Position numbers and translations under genes: made by a program
The notes under the pieces: model-generated
What the model was told of the DNA's origin: nothing
Databases searched by the model: none
The model's input: only the letters and a program-made list of their open reading frames with translations
Source of the DNA: Volutella citrinella
Taxonomy: Eukaryota > Ascomycota > Sordariomycetes > Hypocreales > Nectriaceae
Assembly: GCA_034401135.1 (NCBI GenBank)
Contig: JAWZSP010000004.1
Coordinates: 1,798,001 to 1,862,000, forward strand
Direction: 5' to 3'
Length of the DNA: 64,000 nucleotides
Shown here: positions 1 through 10,320 of the stretch, in pieces
Layout: each line of letters starts with the position of its first letter
Numbering within the stretch: position 1 is the stretch's first letter

Positions 1-2165
1 TAACAATGCAACTCGCTAATCGTCGGGGTTGGATTTGATGTATGTAGTATACCATGGAGCACGATTGATGGGTTCAGCATTTGGGGGGCAACAAGACGAG
101 GTGGAAACGGCATGCAATGCGGCCATGAGATTCACCATGCATCATGTGTATAAATTACTAGTATTGATAACTGAAATCGAATTCTCAGATATCGTGGGCA
201 TTAGCGAATCGAGTCACGGCTTGAATGGATTGTGTTGGAATACAACAGTTGGAAAAGTCCACTGTGGCTTTTGTGTGGACTGGTGAACACCCAGGAAAGC
301 CTACATTCGCATATCCAGCTTGCTAGTAATCCCTACGTACTATTACTATTACCTAAATCAGTCGTGGCTGACGTAGGTTGCAAAGTGGGCGATGAACGGA
401 TCGGGACTGTCTGCTAACGCGAGAGGAATTTCACAAGGAAGAGCATGGAATTTTGCAAGTGAATCCTGTCTGTGAGACAGCCAGGTCAGAAGACATGACG
501 CAGGTCTCGAGGGGCGGGCGAATGAAAGCGGTGCACAGGGAGGAAAAGGGGGCGATCCCCAATACGGTGCCGGGCACTGTAGGACGGCACTGCAATGAGG
601 CAGGCAAGGTAGGTATGGAGCACCTCGGCTACTACTCCACCTGAGACAGGCGGGAAAAGGGAATAGGCGGACAGAATGGAAATTCCAGGGCCACTTCGTC
701 GCGCTTCCTTGGCAACTACTGCTGGTGATGTGACTGATGGATAGACTCGAGTAATCAGTCTATTCCCGCCGACTCTGCGCTGGCACATCTGACAACTAGT
801 GCTACTACACGGCCACACACACACAGTGCATGAGCCGAGCTCCGAAGGACGAAGGAGGGCGGGCGGATGGGTCAGCGGGCACTGTCCTATTTTTAGTTGC
901 CCTGCGGCCCTGAAGCTTTTTTTCTTCCCGCGCTGCCTTGACTGCCTCTGGCCAACACGAGATCATGTGATGACGGTCATCACCTTAGCGACCGGGTTTT
1001 GCGGCGGTGCTAGGCGCTGGTTGGACTAGCGGGAGAGACTGATGGGCGGTACAACTGCACAGCGCGCGGCAGAGAACGGGGCCCTCGCTTTGGGATCAGC
1101 TACGGGGGGTGAGTGAGTGGGCGGGCCGGTCGGTTGTGGACGGGGGGAACTGGGAGTCTGGGCCGCATTCTGGGTACATTTCCCCCTGGAACGCGCGTGC
1201 TCACTGCTCGCAGGCGAAGTCATCCGTGGGTGGGACATGCTGAACCTGCTCGGTTGGCTTTGCGTGGCGACGTCCTGCCTTGCAACACAGAAACTTCCTG
1301 TAGTCTCGCTCTCTCATTGCCAAGTGACACCCTCAGCCAGCTGGGCCCCTGGAGCTGAATGTTGTGCTGATTTCCTCGGCCAAGCCGCCTGTAGGTAATA
1401 TTATTATTGTTTGGGTGCCCAAAACGTCCAGCAGACAGGCACACACCACGCACTGGCACACAGGCCCATTGCCTCTGGGGCCAAGCCTCCACAGCCCGGC
1501 CCCAGTAAAAATGCATTGCAATGCCGCCACAGGCCACTCAGCGGCCACCACTAAACGGCCAGCCCGTATTCCGTCCGCCGTGGCATGGAGCGTGAACGAG
1601 GTACCGTGTCGCGCGGCCCCAGCGCAAAACGGTACCTGCCAGACGCAGCTGTGGCGCGCTGCTGCAAGCACCACACCGGAGCCAACAACAACCCCTGTCC
1701 TGCTGCTGGTCCTCTCCTCTCTCCTGCGTGCTCAGTCTCTCTCTTTTGCTTGCTTGGCCAACACACACACCACTCGCTCGCTCGCTCGCTCGTTTTAGCC
1801 TCCCAACACGACATTCTTCCCATCCTCTCCATCGCTGCGACTCTTCCCCGTCGGGTTTCTTGGATTCCGTCTCTCGCTTCGCCTCGCATCCCGGCCTGCT
1901 TTTAACTCCAACGTTCGCTCTTCGCATCTCTCCCGCTCGCTTTCGAAAGTTGTCGAATCCTCCGGCCGTTGCATCCATCCCAGACGACACACGCCTCCGT
2001 GTGCCGCTCGTCACCGTCGAATAGATCAGCAAGCATCATCGAAATCGCTTCCGCCTCTCTCCTCAGTGGCACCTACGCCTTCACGACGCCAGCTTCGCGC
2101 GGCTGGTATTCACCTACCATCGCCTCTCTCTTCGTGCCTCTAGTCGTCTTCTCGACCTCGCCACA
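1..2165. other. Intergenic region, left edge to the DUF7137 gene
   Basis: No coding frame here resembles a known protein or joins into a spliced gene; the open frames are short and overlap each other on both strands. From about 1720 to 2165 the plus strand becomes strongly pyrimidine-rich (long TCTC and CTCGC runs), which is typical of promoter and 5' leader sequence in filamentous fungi and fits the gene starting at 2166. Confidence 0.6.
1773..1792. repeat. CTCG tetranucleotide microsatellite
   Basis: Five perfect tandem CTCG units lie in the pyrimidine-rich leader upstream of the DUF7137 gene. It is read directly from the sequence and is probably a polymorphic simple repeat without coding role. 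Confidence 0.85.
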
Positions 2166-3114
2166 ATGCGTCCCGCCCCAACCGTCCTTCAGCTGGCCGT
2201 GTGCCTTTCCTCCGTCCCCTCCTTCGTGGCTGCATGGCCGTCATGGCTTGAGCGATCCGACTCTCTCGCTCAGCGAGACCCCATTCCCGGTACGTCTTGT
2301 GACAGCTGAGCACCCAGACGCAAGGGAGCCTTCCATCTAACATGTTGCAGCCCCCGCCGCCGAGCCTACCGTCCATCTTCTTCACCACGTTCGGCAAGTC
2401 AAGACCACCAACCTGAATACCGCCAAGGTCGAGGAGACGGGAACCCAGTCTGGCGATAACGCCAAGGAGACCAACAACTCGGACAACAAGTCGGATAACA
2501 AGGACAACAAGACTGACAGCAAGGACAACAAGTCGGATAGCAAGGATGACAAGAACACGACCAAGGACTCGCCAAAGACCTTTGACCCGCAGGACCCTGC
2601 CGGAGGTGTCACCATGTTGACCCCGGCTACCACACAGCAAGCCACCCCCCTCTTCAAGGTCGGCGACTTCGTCACCTTTGGCTGGAACTACACGTCGCTC
2701 CAGGGCACTCCCACCGCCGTCGACGTCTACGCCAGCTGCTCCAAGGCCAGGCAGACCTGGACCCTGACGACCAACATGACGTTTGAGACCAAGGGGGTCC
2801 TCGTGTGGGACACCAAGAACGATGGCGGCGTCAAGGAGACTCCCCTGAGCTCGGAGATGTACACCCTGATCATCAAGGACTCCGATACCTCCATGACCGA
2901 CACGGCTCAGCCCGGCTACCTGGGTGTCTACTCTGGCCTCAAGTTTGGTCTCTACACGCCTATCGCGTATGTGCCTCTCGCCGAATGGACCTGCCCCGGC
3001 TGCAATAGCGGTCTGTCCGAGGTTGAGCGCCATGCCATCGGCTTCACTCTGACCATGAGCCTCATCACGGTTGCCACCTTTACCTGGTTCGTTACTGGTT
3101 TCGGACTGCACTAG
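2166..3114 (+). CDS. DUF7137-type secreted/membrane protein
   Basis: Two exons, 2166-2289 and 2351-3114, give 295 residues; the 61-nt intron ends in CTAACATGTTGCAG. Residues 1-23 form a signal peptide ending VAA. A low-complexity Asn/Asp/Lys/Ser segment (about 50-95, repeats of DNKSD type) acts as a hydrophilic linker. A folded domain follows (about 98-270), beginning GGVTMLTPATTQ and containing KVGDFVTFGWNYTSL and a YLGVYSGLKFGLYTP stretch. A CxxC pair and a C-terminal hydrophobic helix (about 272-290) complete it. This layout matches the fungal DUF7137 family as I remember it, whose biochemical role is not known. The topology suggests an exported protein held by one C-terminal membrane segment. 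The start is the first ATG in the pyrimidine-rich leader and is the only one giving a signal peptide. Confidence 0.82.
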
Positions 3115-3600
3115 GGAGTACGATGTTGACCAACCAAAAAAACTACTGATTTGCGCGCCCCGGGGGTTGGAGACCAAGTGCCTTGCCCTTTATCTACCCA
3201 TCTATACTCCCTTCCCACACCCTAATTCTTGTTTTAGTTGGGCAGGAGAGCATAAGCTGGTATATGCCCTGCTCATCATCAGGCACTGCGTTCTCGTGTT
3301 TTAGTTTGGCTTCGATTTGTTTTATCTATTTGGGGGCGTTGGTAGATGGCGACTATGGGAATGGTACTGCAAGGAATATCTTGGAAAACTCGAGTTTGAA
3401 ACGGTTCACGACCTGATCGTTATACACTGCACAAATCGTAATGATATGAATACATCCTATTCAAAGCACACTTCGCAATGCTCAAGGGTTCGTTGCTACC
3501 GTCCATGCCTCTGTGAAGGCAACGGTTGTGACCGTGTCGTAACCAGCGTCTAATATCTTCTTCTATGATACATCCTTCCGACTGTTTAAATCAACGCTTC
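3115..3600. other. Convergent 3' spacer
   Basis: The stretch lies between the stop of the DUF7137 gene and the stop of the CDK10/11-like kinase on the other strand. It is AT-richer than the flanks and should hold both 3' UTRs. I see no gene in it. Confidence 0.7.
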
Positions 3601-5076
3601 TTATACCATTCTAAGCGAGAACCCCGCCCCCCTCTCCTCGCGGTCTCGCCCCTGGAAGATGCTACTGAAGTCTACATCGCCCAGCGACGCAGCCTGGCCT
3701 CCCCGAGCAGGCGCGTGCGGCTCATGCCTCCGCCGGCGCTCCTGGCCGGCCTTGCTCGGGAACGTAGGGAACATGCTCTCGGGCTTGGGCTTGGGGTCCT
3801 GCCGGAAGTACTCGTGGCGGAGCACCTCGCGGGCCGTGGGTCTGCGCTCCGGGTCCAGGGCGAGCAGGTCGGCGAGCAGGCCGGCGCCGGCGGCAGTGAG
3901 GCTGGGGAAGCGGGCGCGGACGAGCGAGCCCGAGGCCTTTGGGGGCGCGTTGGGCAGACGGAGGCCGCGGGCGTTTGGGAGGCGGCGGAAGGCCGGCCAC
4001 GAGTCCTCGTTTGGAAAGCCGCACAGCTCAAAGACCTTTGTGACCTGGTCGACCTCGTTGCGGCCCTGGAGGAGCGGCTCGCGCGCAAGCAGCTCGCCGA
4101 AGATGCAGCCGACGCTCCACATGTCGACGGCGCCGTCGTAGGTGCGGGCGCCGAGGAGGAGCTCGGGGGACCGGTACCAGAGCGTGACGACGAGCTGTGT
4201 CAGCCTCGGGGCCGGGTCGCCGACGTACCGGGCCATGCCGAAGTCGGCAACCTTGAGCTGGCCGCGGTTGTTGAGGAGGAGGTTGGACGTCTTGAGGTCG
4301 CGGTGGAGGATCCAGTTGTCGTGGAGGTACGCCACGCCCGACGTGAGCTGCTGGAGCAGCATCTTGATCTCGGAGGAGAGGAACGGCTCCGGCATGTCGT
4401 CCAGGATGCTCTTGAGGTCGTGCTCGACGAACTCGAGGACTAGATAGAGCGAACTGCGAGTCAATAGGTCAGCCACGCACCATCCAAAAGCCCAAGTTGC
4501 CCAGAGAGCAAGTCTTGGGGGGACATACTTGTCTGGCCGCGAGGTATCCTCCCCGACCACAATCTCCTCCAGAGCCACAATGTTCCGATTCCGACAGTCC
4601 CTCAAGATCTGAATCTCCCTGAGGCCCGTAACCGGGAGACCACCGCGCTCCGCAGGGTCCAGCTTGAGCCGCTTCAGGGCAACGATGCGCCCGCTGGATC
4701 GCTCGGCAGCGCGTGCCACCCAGCCGTATGTGCCCTCCTCGATGTCGTTGAGCTTGGAGTAGTTGGCGACGCTTCTACACTTGCCCCAGCCACCCGCCTC
4801 GAACCTCAGCAGTTTCGATCCACTGCTGCTGTTGCTGTTGCCGCCGCCGCCCGCGTCGGTGGACAGTCTGCGCTTCTTCACCGGCCGTCCTTGGTCGTCG
4901 AGCTCTTCTGTATTGTTTTGCGCCTGGGCTTGCGCCTGTGCCTGTGCCTGCCGGTCGGCCTCGAGCTGACGTGCCTTTTCTACCTTCTTGCGCCGCTTCT
5001 CTTCCTTCTCCTTCTTCAGCTTAGCCTCGAGTCGTGCATCTTCTTCGGTGTCTGCCCAACGCGACTTGCTCGACAT
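3601..5076 (-). CDS. CDK10/CDK11-type (PITSLRE) cyclin-dependent kinase
   Basis: Two exons, complement of 4529-5076 and 3601-4453, give 466 residues. Residues 1-70 are a charged coiled-coil-like segment with an alternating QA repeat and a basic KKRR patch, probably nuclear targeting. The kinase domain starts near 106 (glycine loop GTYGWV). It has the VALK lysine (135), cyclin-binding helix PVTGLRE (148-154, the PITSLRE equivalent), HRDLKTSN (233-240), DFG (253-255) and the activation segment VVTLWYRSPE (271-280). These motifs place it with CDK10/CDK11, kinases linked to transcription, splicing and mitotic control, as in fission yeast Ppk23; they do not separate CDK10 from CDK11. The ATG at 5076-5074 is used; the open frame beyond it has only a GTG. 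The 75-nt intron is a multiple of three without a stop, so retention would insert 25 residues in the N-lobe. The gene is divergent from NDUFAF7. Confidence 0.9.
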   Translation of the reverse strand: MSSKSRWADTEEDARLEAKLKKEKEEKRRKKVEKARQLEADRQAQAQAQAQAQNNTEELDDQGRPVKKRRLSTDAGGGGNSNSSSGSKLLRFEAGGWGKCRSVANYSKLNDIEEGTYGWVARAAERSSGRIVALKRLKLDPAERGGLPVTGLREIQILRDCRNRNIVALEEIVVGEDTSRPDKYVPPRLALWATWAFGWCVADLLTRSSLYLVLEFVEHDLKSILDDMPEPFLSSEIKMLLQQLTSGVAYLHDNWILHRDLKTSNLLLNNRGQLKVADFGMARYVGDPAPRLTQLVVTLWYRSPELLLGARTYDGAVDMWSVGCIFGELLAREPLLQGRNEVDQVTKVFELCGFPNEDSWPAFRRLPNARGLRLPNAPPKASGSLVRARFPSLTAAGAGLLADLLALDPERRPTAREVLRHEYFRQDPKPKPESMFPTFPSKAGQERRRRHEPHAPARGGQAASLGDVDFSSIFQGRDREERGAGFSLRMV

Positions 5077-5498
5077 GGTCACGGAGGGGGCCGCTCGGCG
5101 GTGTCGTGCAAATGAATCGCTCGTTCGTGGGGGGCGGTCCAGAGTCTAGTGTGGAAGAGAGTAAGATGCTGAGGGTAGCTCGAGCCACAGCCAGTGCCCA
5201 GGTTGCCTGGGAATGTTCCGTCGTGAAATGATCATGGGATGTCCTCCGGAGCTCATGGCTGGTCCTGGTCGTGCCTCTTTCCAGAGAGCGGCCATGTAGT
5301 ACCCAATCAGGTTAGGCCTCTTCTATAGCAGTACCCTTTCAGGTTTAGGAGCGGACGGTGGAAATGCAAGCCTTATCTTATCGGACCTGGCTTCCTGCCG
5401 TTGTCTCTTCACATGTGAGGCCCATTGGCTCGTATAAAAACGTTGCATATGGGCAACTTCGCCTGCTGAGGCACATCTCATCCATCCAGACGGTGAAT
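5077..5498. other. Divergent promoter region, CDK gene and NDUFAF7
   Basis: The 422 bp lie between the two start codons of oppositely transcribed genes and must contain both promoters. An in-frame ATG at 5364 would extend NDUFAF7 by 45 residues, but a CCAAT-type and a TATA-type element lie inside that extension. Confidence 0.7.
5424..5440 (+). promoter_or_regulatory. Inverted CCAAT box followed by TATA-like element
   Basis: ATTGG (inverse of CCAAT) at 5424-5428 is followed by TATAAAAA at 5433-5440, about 59 bp before the NDUFAF7 ATG at 5499. Position and order look like a core promoter. If real, transcripts would start downstream of 5440 and exclude the upstream in-frame ATG at 5364. Confidence 0.4.
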
Positions 5499-7230
5499 AT
5501 GGGCGTGCCACTTGCCCTAAGCATAGCGGCGCGGCGCACCGCTGTCCAATTCGCCCCTCGTCGCCTCGGGGCCGGCCTCATCGCCTCGTCTCAGAGATGC
5601 TTCAGCGCCAGCGGATCGAATCGACAGTCTGAGCCGGCCAGGGAGTGGTCAACGCCTCTGGCCAAGCAGCTCTTCAATGCTATATCCGTATGCCCATTCT
5701 ACTTTCACTTGGTCTTCTGGTTGGATCAACGACTCTGACTTCACCCCCTCCGCTTGCAGATTACTGGCCCTGTCCCTCTCGCAAGCTACATGCGCATGTG
5801 CTTGACTGGCGACTTGGGAGGCTACTATACCGGCGCCATAGGAGAAGGCCGAGACCAATTCGGCACCAAGGGTGACTTTGTTACCTCGCCCGAGATCTCC
5901 CAGATCTTTGGCGAGCTCATTGGCATCTGGTTCATCGCAGAGTGGATGAGCCAGGGCCAGCCGAAGAGTGGTGTCCAGCTCATCGAGGTTGGGCCTGGAC
6001 GCGGCACTCTGATGGATGATGTGCTACGGGTAAGCCGAATTCCCCCCCGTGAAACCATGCGTGGCATCCTGGAGAGCTGTGCTGACTCCCTTGACAGACG
6101 ATCCAGCGGTTCCCAGCCGTGGCCAACAGCATTGATGCCGTCTACATGGTTGAGGCCAGCCGCGAGCTCCGGGAGGCACAGAAGATTCTGCTCTGTGGCA
6201 AGGATGCCCCGTCCACGGAATCCAAGGAAGGCTTCCACAGCGCCAGCAAATATAGTGGCAAGCCCATTGTGTGGACAGACACGATCAAGTCTATCCCCAT
6301 CGGTATGTCGATCTGTGGACTCGTCCCTTTGCAGCAGGTGTCTAACAAGAGGTGCCCGCAGAGTCCGACAAGATGCCTCTGATAGTGGCTCACGAGTTCT
6401 TTGATGCACTGCCCATCCACAGCTTCCAATCAGCCGTTTCCGCCCCGCCCAAACCAACGCCGGCAGAGCTGGAGGCTGGCAAGGCCGCTGCAGAGCCCGG
6501 TGCCCAGACAACCATGGAATGGCGAGAGATGATGGTCTCGCCGACCCCTCCCGGTGCAACCCATGCTGCCCTGGGGACGCCAAAGTCGGAACAGCACGAG
6601 CCCGTCCCGGAGTTCCAGCTGACCCTATCCTCGGGCACGACCCGTCACTCTCGCTATCTGCCGGAATCGTCGCCGCGGTTCCGCAAGCTCAAGGAAAAGG
6701 CCGACTCCGTCATCGAGGTCTGCCCCGACGCCTCCATCTATGCGACCGACTTTGCCACTCGCATCGGCGGCTCTGCAAAACACCCCAAGAAGAAGCCCAG
6801 CGGCGCTGCCCTCATCTTGGACTATGGCACTTCCGATACCGTGCCCATCAACTCCCTCCGGGGCATCCGTCACCACAAGCGGGTGAACCCCTTCCTCGCC
6901 CCGGGCCTGGTCGATCTCAGCGCTGATGTTGACTTCACTGCCATCGCCGAGGTCGCAACGGCGGCAAGCGAGGGTGTGGAAGTCCATGGGCCCATCCCCC
7001 AGGGTGACTTCCTCGGGCTCATGGGCATCCGGGAGCGTGCCCAGATGCTGGCCAAGGGCTCCGGCGTTGATCCCTCCACCTCTTCAAACATTGAGCGGGC
7101 CTGCCAGCGCTTGGTTGACAAGGGCCCGGGTGGGATGGGCAAGGTGTACAAGGTCCTGGCTATCCTGCCCGAGAATGATGGACGACGACGACCCGTCGGC
7201 TTTGGGGGCGACGTCGGCGGCGCGCAGTGA
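5499..7230 (+). CDS. NDUFAF7: NDUFAF7/MidA-type mitochondrial protein arginine methyltransferase
   Basis: Four exons (5499-5687, 5760-6029, 6098-6302, 6362-7230) encode 510 residues. The N-terminus is rich in Arg, Ala and Ser with no acid until about residue 45, as in a mitochondrial targeting sequence. The MidA-family core follows: [15 protein letters not shown] (from 64), [23 protein letters not shown], the S-adenosylmethionine loop [17 protein letters not shown] (about 137-153) and [11 protein letters not shown] (about 231). The family symmetrically dimethylates an arginine of the NDUFS2 subunit early in respiratory complex I assembly in the matrix. The stretch near 246-300 is a Pro/Ala-rich insertion. 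All introns are 59-72 nt, and intron 3 carries CTAAC before its acceptor. The start was chosen because of the core promoter-like elements just upstream. Complex I loss in some yeasts removes this gene, so its presence fits a respiring filamentous fungus. Confidence 0.93.
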
Positions 7231-7624
7231 CCACTGAGCACATATTGTATTATAGTATTTTCGTGGGATGTATCCAGCGAAAAAGGGGCGCACATAGCAG
7301 CGATTTGAGCTGCATAGTTTGTGATCAGTGTACGAGAAAGGCCGAAGACTGGATAAATTCAGCACATATTGCCCGGGGCGGGCACCGATGAGGCCACAGA
7401 CTTGCAGAGGAACAAACGGCCAAACCACTGTAGTTGAACCAGAGACTCCAGAGTGTATTCATAAATGCAAGCTATCTAATCATTTCGTCCACGGCCTTGA
7501 CCTGTTGCAACAGGATGCACCAACAACACAGGTAGAGAAGCTCCCCAAGTAAACCCCCAGTCATAGCGTAAGTATACACACCACAAAGCAGGCGCCCCTT
7601 TTCCCGTCTTAACCGCCCTGCCCT
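7231..7624. other. Convergent 3' spacer
   Basis: The stretch separates the stops of NDUFAF7 (+) and the Ptm1-like gene (-). It should hold both 3' UTRs. No gene or RNA is recognisable. Confidence 0.7.
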
Positions 7625-9611
7625 CTATTTGTTTCGTACAAGTTTCGCGTCTTCGGCATCGCTGCCGTCATCGGAAAACTTATCGCCGTCTTCTCCAATG
7701 GCGAATATGGTCTCGCCATCGAGCGATTGACGAACGTTTCTCGACGAACTCTGCTCGCCACCGAGCTGGAATGCACCCACGGCGGGGACGGTGGCCGCGG
7801 GTTGAGCATTGGTTGTCTTGGGCTTGCCCACCTGGGCCTCTTCGTCCTCCTCGTCTGAGTCGTCGGGGACACCAATGTCTCCAAACTCGAAGTTTCCGTC
7901 ATCATCCTGGGCAATCTCGTCACTCATGGCAAAGCGACGGTTGTTGGCTGTGGGTCGCCAGATGTAGGCGATCCACGCGACGTCGGCAAAGTAGACGATG
8001 TTGAGCCAGCCATCAAGAACGAACCACCTAGTCTTCCAGTGGAAGGGGACATAGTCGGGGTCGGAAATGTTGGCAAACGTGAAGCTGTTGATGAAGAAGA
8101 AGACAAAAATGACCATGATGCTGCCGAGGATAGCCCACCAGAGCTTCTTGTACATGCCCTCCTTGGCGTGCTGCTTTCGCTCTCGCAGGTCCTTAAGCGT
8201 GAAGTTGAGCGAGTTCAGAGTCCACACATAAAAGGCAGTAAGGGTGCCAACAAGGGGCAGGACGATGAGAATGACAAACGGCCCTGGCAAATAGGTTAGC
8301 AAGCTGTGGTCGAGGTGTGACGCGGATCACCTCAAAACGCAAACGCACCTGATGACTCGGCCGAGATGGAGAGGAACACGATGGAGTAGATCAGACCAAA
8401 GAAGAAGTGCGCGGCGGCAAGCCATCGAGCCCAGATCATGGTCCGACCCAACGAAGTCTTCACCACTCCATATCCCATGCACACAATAAGCAGTAAGAAG
8501 AAGGAGAAGGAGTTTCGACCCGCATTCAGAATACCGACAATGGTAAGGAAAGCCTTGGCTCCCAGGTTGAATCCGTGCCGGTTAGTGAATTCTGGGACAT
8601 GTTAGCTGCCCATTGCCAAGCGTTATAATTTTTGTTGGTTTACATACCGTAGAAACCCCACGTCACAAGCATCTCGACGACCAAGAAGATGAGAATGGCG
8701 GTGATGTAGTTTTGGACAGCCACTTGACGCTAGATGTTAGCCGCGATGCGCAAGTTGTTGTGAGCTGGGGACATGGGGGGTAAGTGCAAGGCTCTTACAG
8801 ATGTCGTGTCGGTGCTGGTAGTAGAGGAACCCCCAGTAGGCGGCCAGCAGGGCATAGACAATGGTCATGCCGCCATAGAACGGCAGCTTGGGGATCTGAG
8901 CAGCGTCCAGCTCGCCATAGGCATTTCGAAACTCAGCAACGGCTCGATACTCGGGGGTCCTGTAGTTGCTCGTAATGACACAGTAGTAGCCGGTTTTCTT
9001 GATGGGGTAGTTGAGAACGCCGGGGTTGTCGAGGTGGATCGCCTTGGTCAGGATCAAGTTCTTGGACTTTTCGGAAGCGCTCGGGGACACAATGAATTTG
9101 CCTTGGTCGGCTTCGGCGCACTTCTGTTGCTTCACGTAGCCCTCGTCACAGACGGCGAATTGCTTGATACGGATCAGCATGACAACAGCCCATGTCTGGA
9201 TGCCAGGAGGGGCACTCTCACATTGATAGGAGAGCCTGGGTTAGGAATTCCAATGAGGTCCTTGTCCTTCCATTCAAAGATGAGCAAGCTGGCGGTGAGG
9301 TCTTGGCCCTCGGGTTTCGTATCGTTGAGGAACTTGACGAGGATGAAGGGGTCCGTAGGTCCGCCCCAGGCATCACGACTGTACATGCCTGCGCCGCGTC
9401 AGCAATGACGAGACCTACTCATGAGGGGAGGAGAGTTGGCTCACCAGTGCAAAACTGTTGATTTTCGTCCTTTTGGTCCTGTTGCGACAATGTCAGCCAA
9501 CACTTCAATGCAATAGTGGGAATGCCGGCGAATCCGTACCAGGACAACCTCCAGGGCCTGGGCTGCCCCAAAGGACAAGGCCAAGGCGATGAGGCTCCGC
9601 GATAGTATCAT
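7625..9611 (-). CDS. PTM1: Ptm1-like GOST-family seven-transmembrane protein
   Basis: Seven exons on the minus strand (9540-9611, 9445-9478, 9222-9388, 9163 excluded so 8799-9162, 8648-8722, 8349-8591, 7625-8283) encode 537 residues. A signal peptide (1-20, ending AQA) leads into a luminal domain (about 21-180) with FCTGMYSRDAWGG, FEWKD and paired cysteines. Seven hydrophobic helices follow, from LPFYGGMTIVYALLAAYWGF (about 182) to WLNIVYFADVAWIAYIW (about 420). The cytosolic tail is acidic (runs such as DDSDEEDEE). This is the lung-7TM/GOST layout shared with yeast Ptm1 and human TMEM87/GPR107, Golgi and endosomal membrane proteins implicated in trafficking. The tail contains NFEFGDIGVPDD. 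Exon ends were fixed by reading frame; the acceptor before exon 5 is TCAAG at 8723, not the CTAG seven bases upstream, which would shift the frame. The gene is divergent from CYP8. Confidence 0.9.
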
Positions 9612-10320
9612 TTTGACGCTTCCCGAGCTGCAGGGGACCTAAGGGAGGTGCCTTGTACAGCTGAATAGAAGCAGGAAATCGGAGGAGCGAGCGTTGGGTC
9701 GATGGTTTCTCGGAGAGTGCGCCGTGGGGGTTTCGATGGACAACGTCGCAGGACCTAGCCGAGCATGACGGGGGCGCCGGGCAATCCCAATGCGCTGCGC
9801 AAGGTGATGTTCGAAACGGAAGCAGGAGGGCGGCACGGAGCTGGGAGGAGCTGGGAGGAGGTCGCCTCAATTTCGTGGAGCTTGAATGGATTCCCTTGGT
9901 CGTCGTCGTTGGTTGTTGGATGGATCTCTCTGATGCCAGCTAAGCGTGGCTGGTGATGCTAGTGCGTCCTACGTACTCCGTCTGTCCTTCTAAAATTACC
10001 ACCTGCCCATCCAAAGGGGAGCATTCGTCAAATGTGGGGTACATTAGGCTCCTACTTCTTGCTGCTCGTCGCCATGTACCCAGTCTTATCTCTTATCTGT
10101 TCTCTGGAGACAGCAAGAACCACTGCCTGTTTTAGTCTAGAGCACAGAGGGACGTCGTCACCACTGCCCAATCAGGCTAGCATTGCCATTGTGTCCCGCG
10201 ACTCCAGAAATATTTTGGTGAAGCTGCAGCTGGATCTGGATCATTTCCTGCTGGTCCTGTCGATAGTCCACAACCTGCCCAGCCATTCGCTTGACTACAT
10301 AGTAGACCCTCGACGCGAAA
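9612..10320. other. Divergent promoter region, PTM1 and CYP8
   Basis: The 709 bp between the two start codons hold both promoters and leaders. Apart from short random open frames nothing is recognisable. Confidence 0.65.

Noticed and set aside
2140..3177. 345-codon minus-strand frame opposite the DUF7137 gene
   Set aside because: It is the antisense shadow of a gene with signal peptide, intron and domain; its Val/Leu/Gly repeats mirror the Asp/Asn/Lys linker codons.
3565..4443. 292-codon plus-strand frame opposite the CDK gene
   Set aside because: It mirrors GC-rich kinase codons and has no domain of its own.
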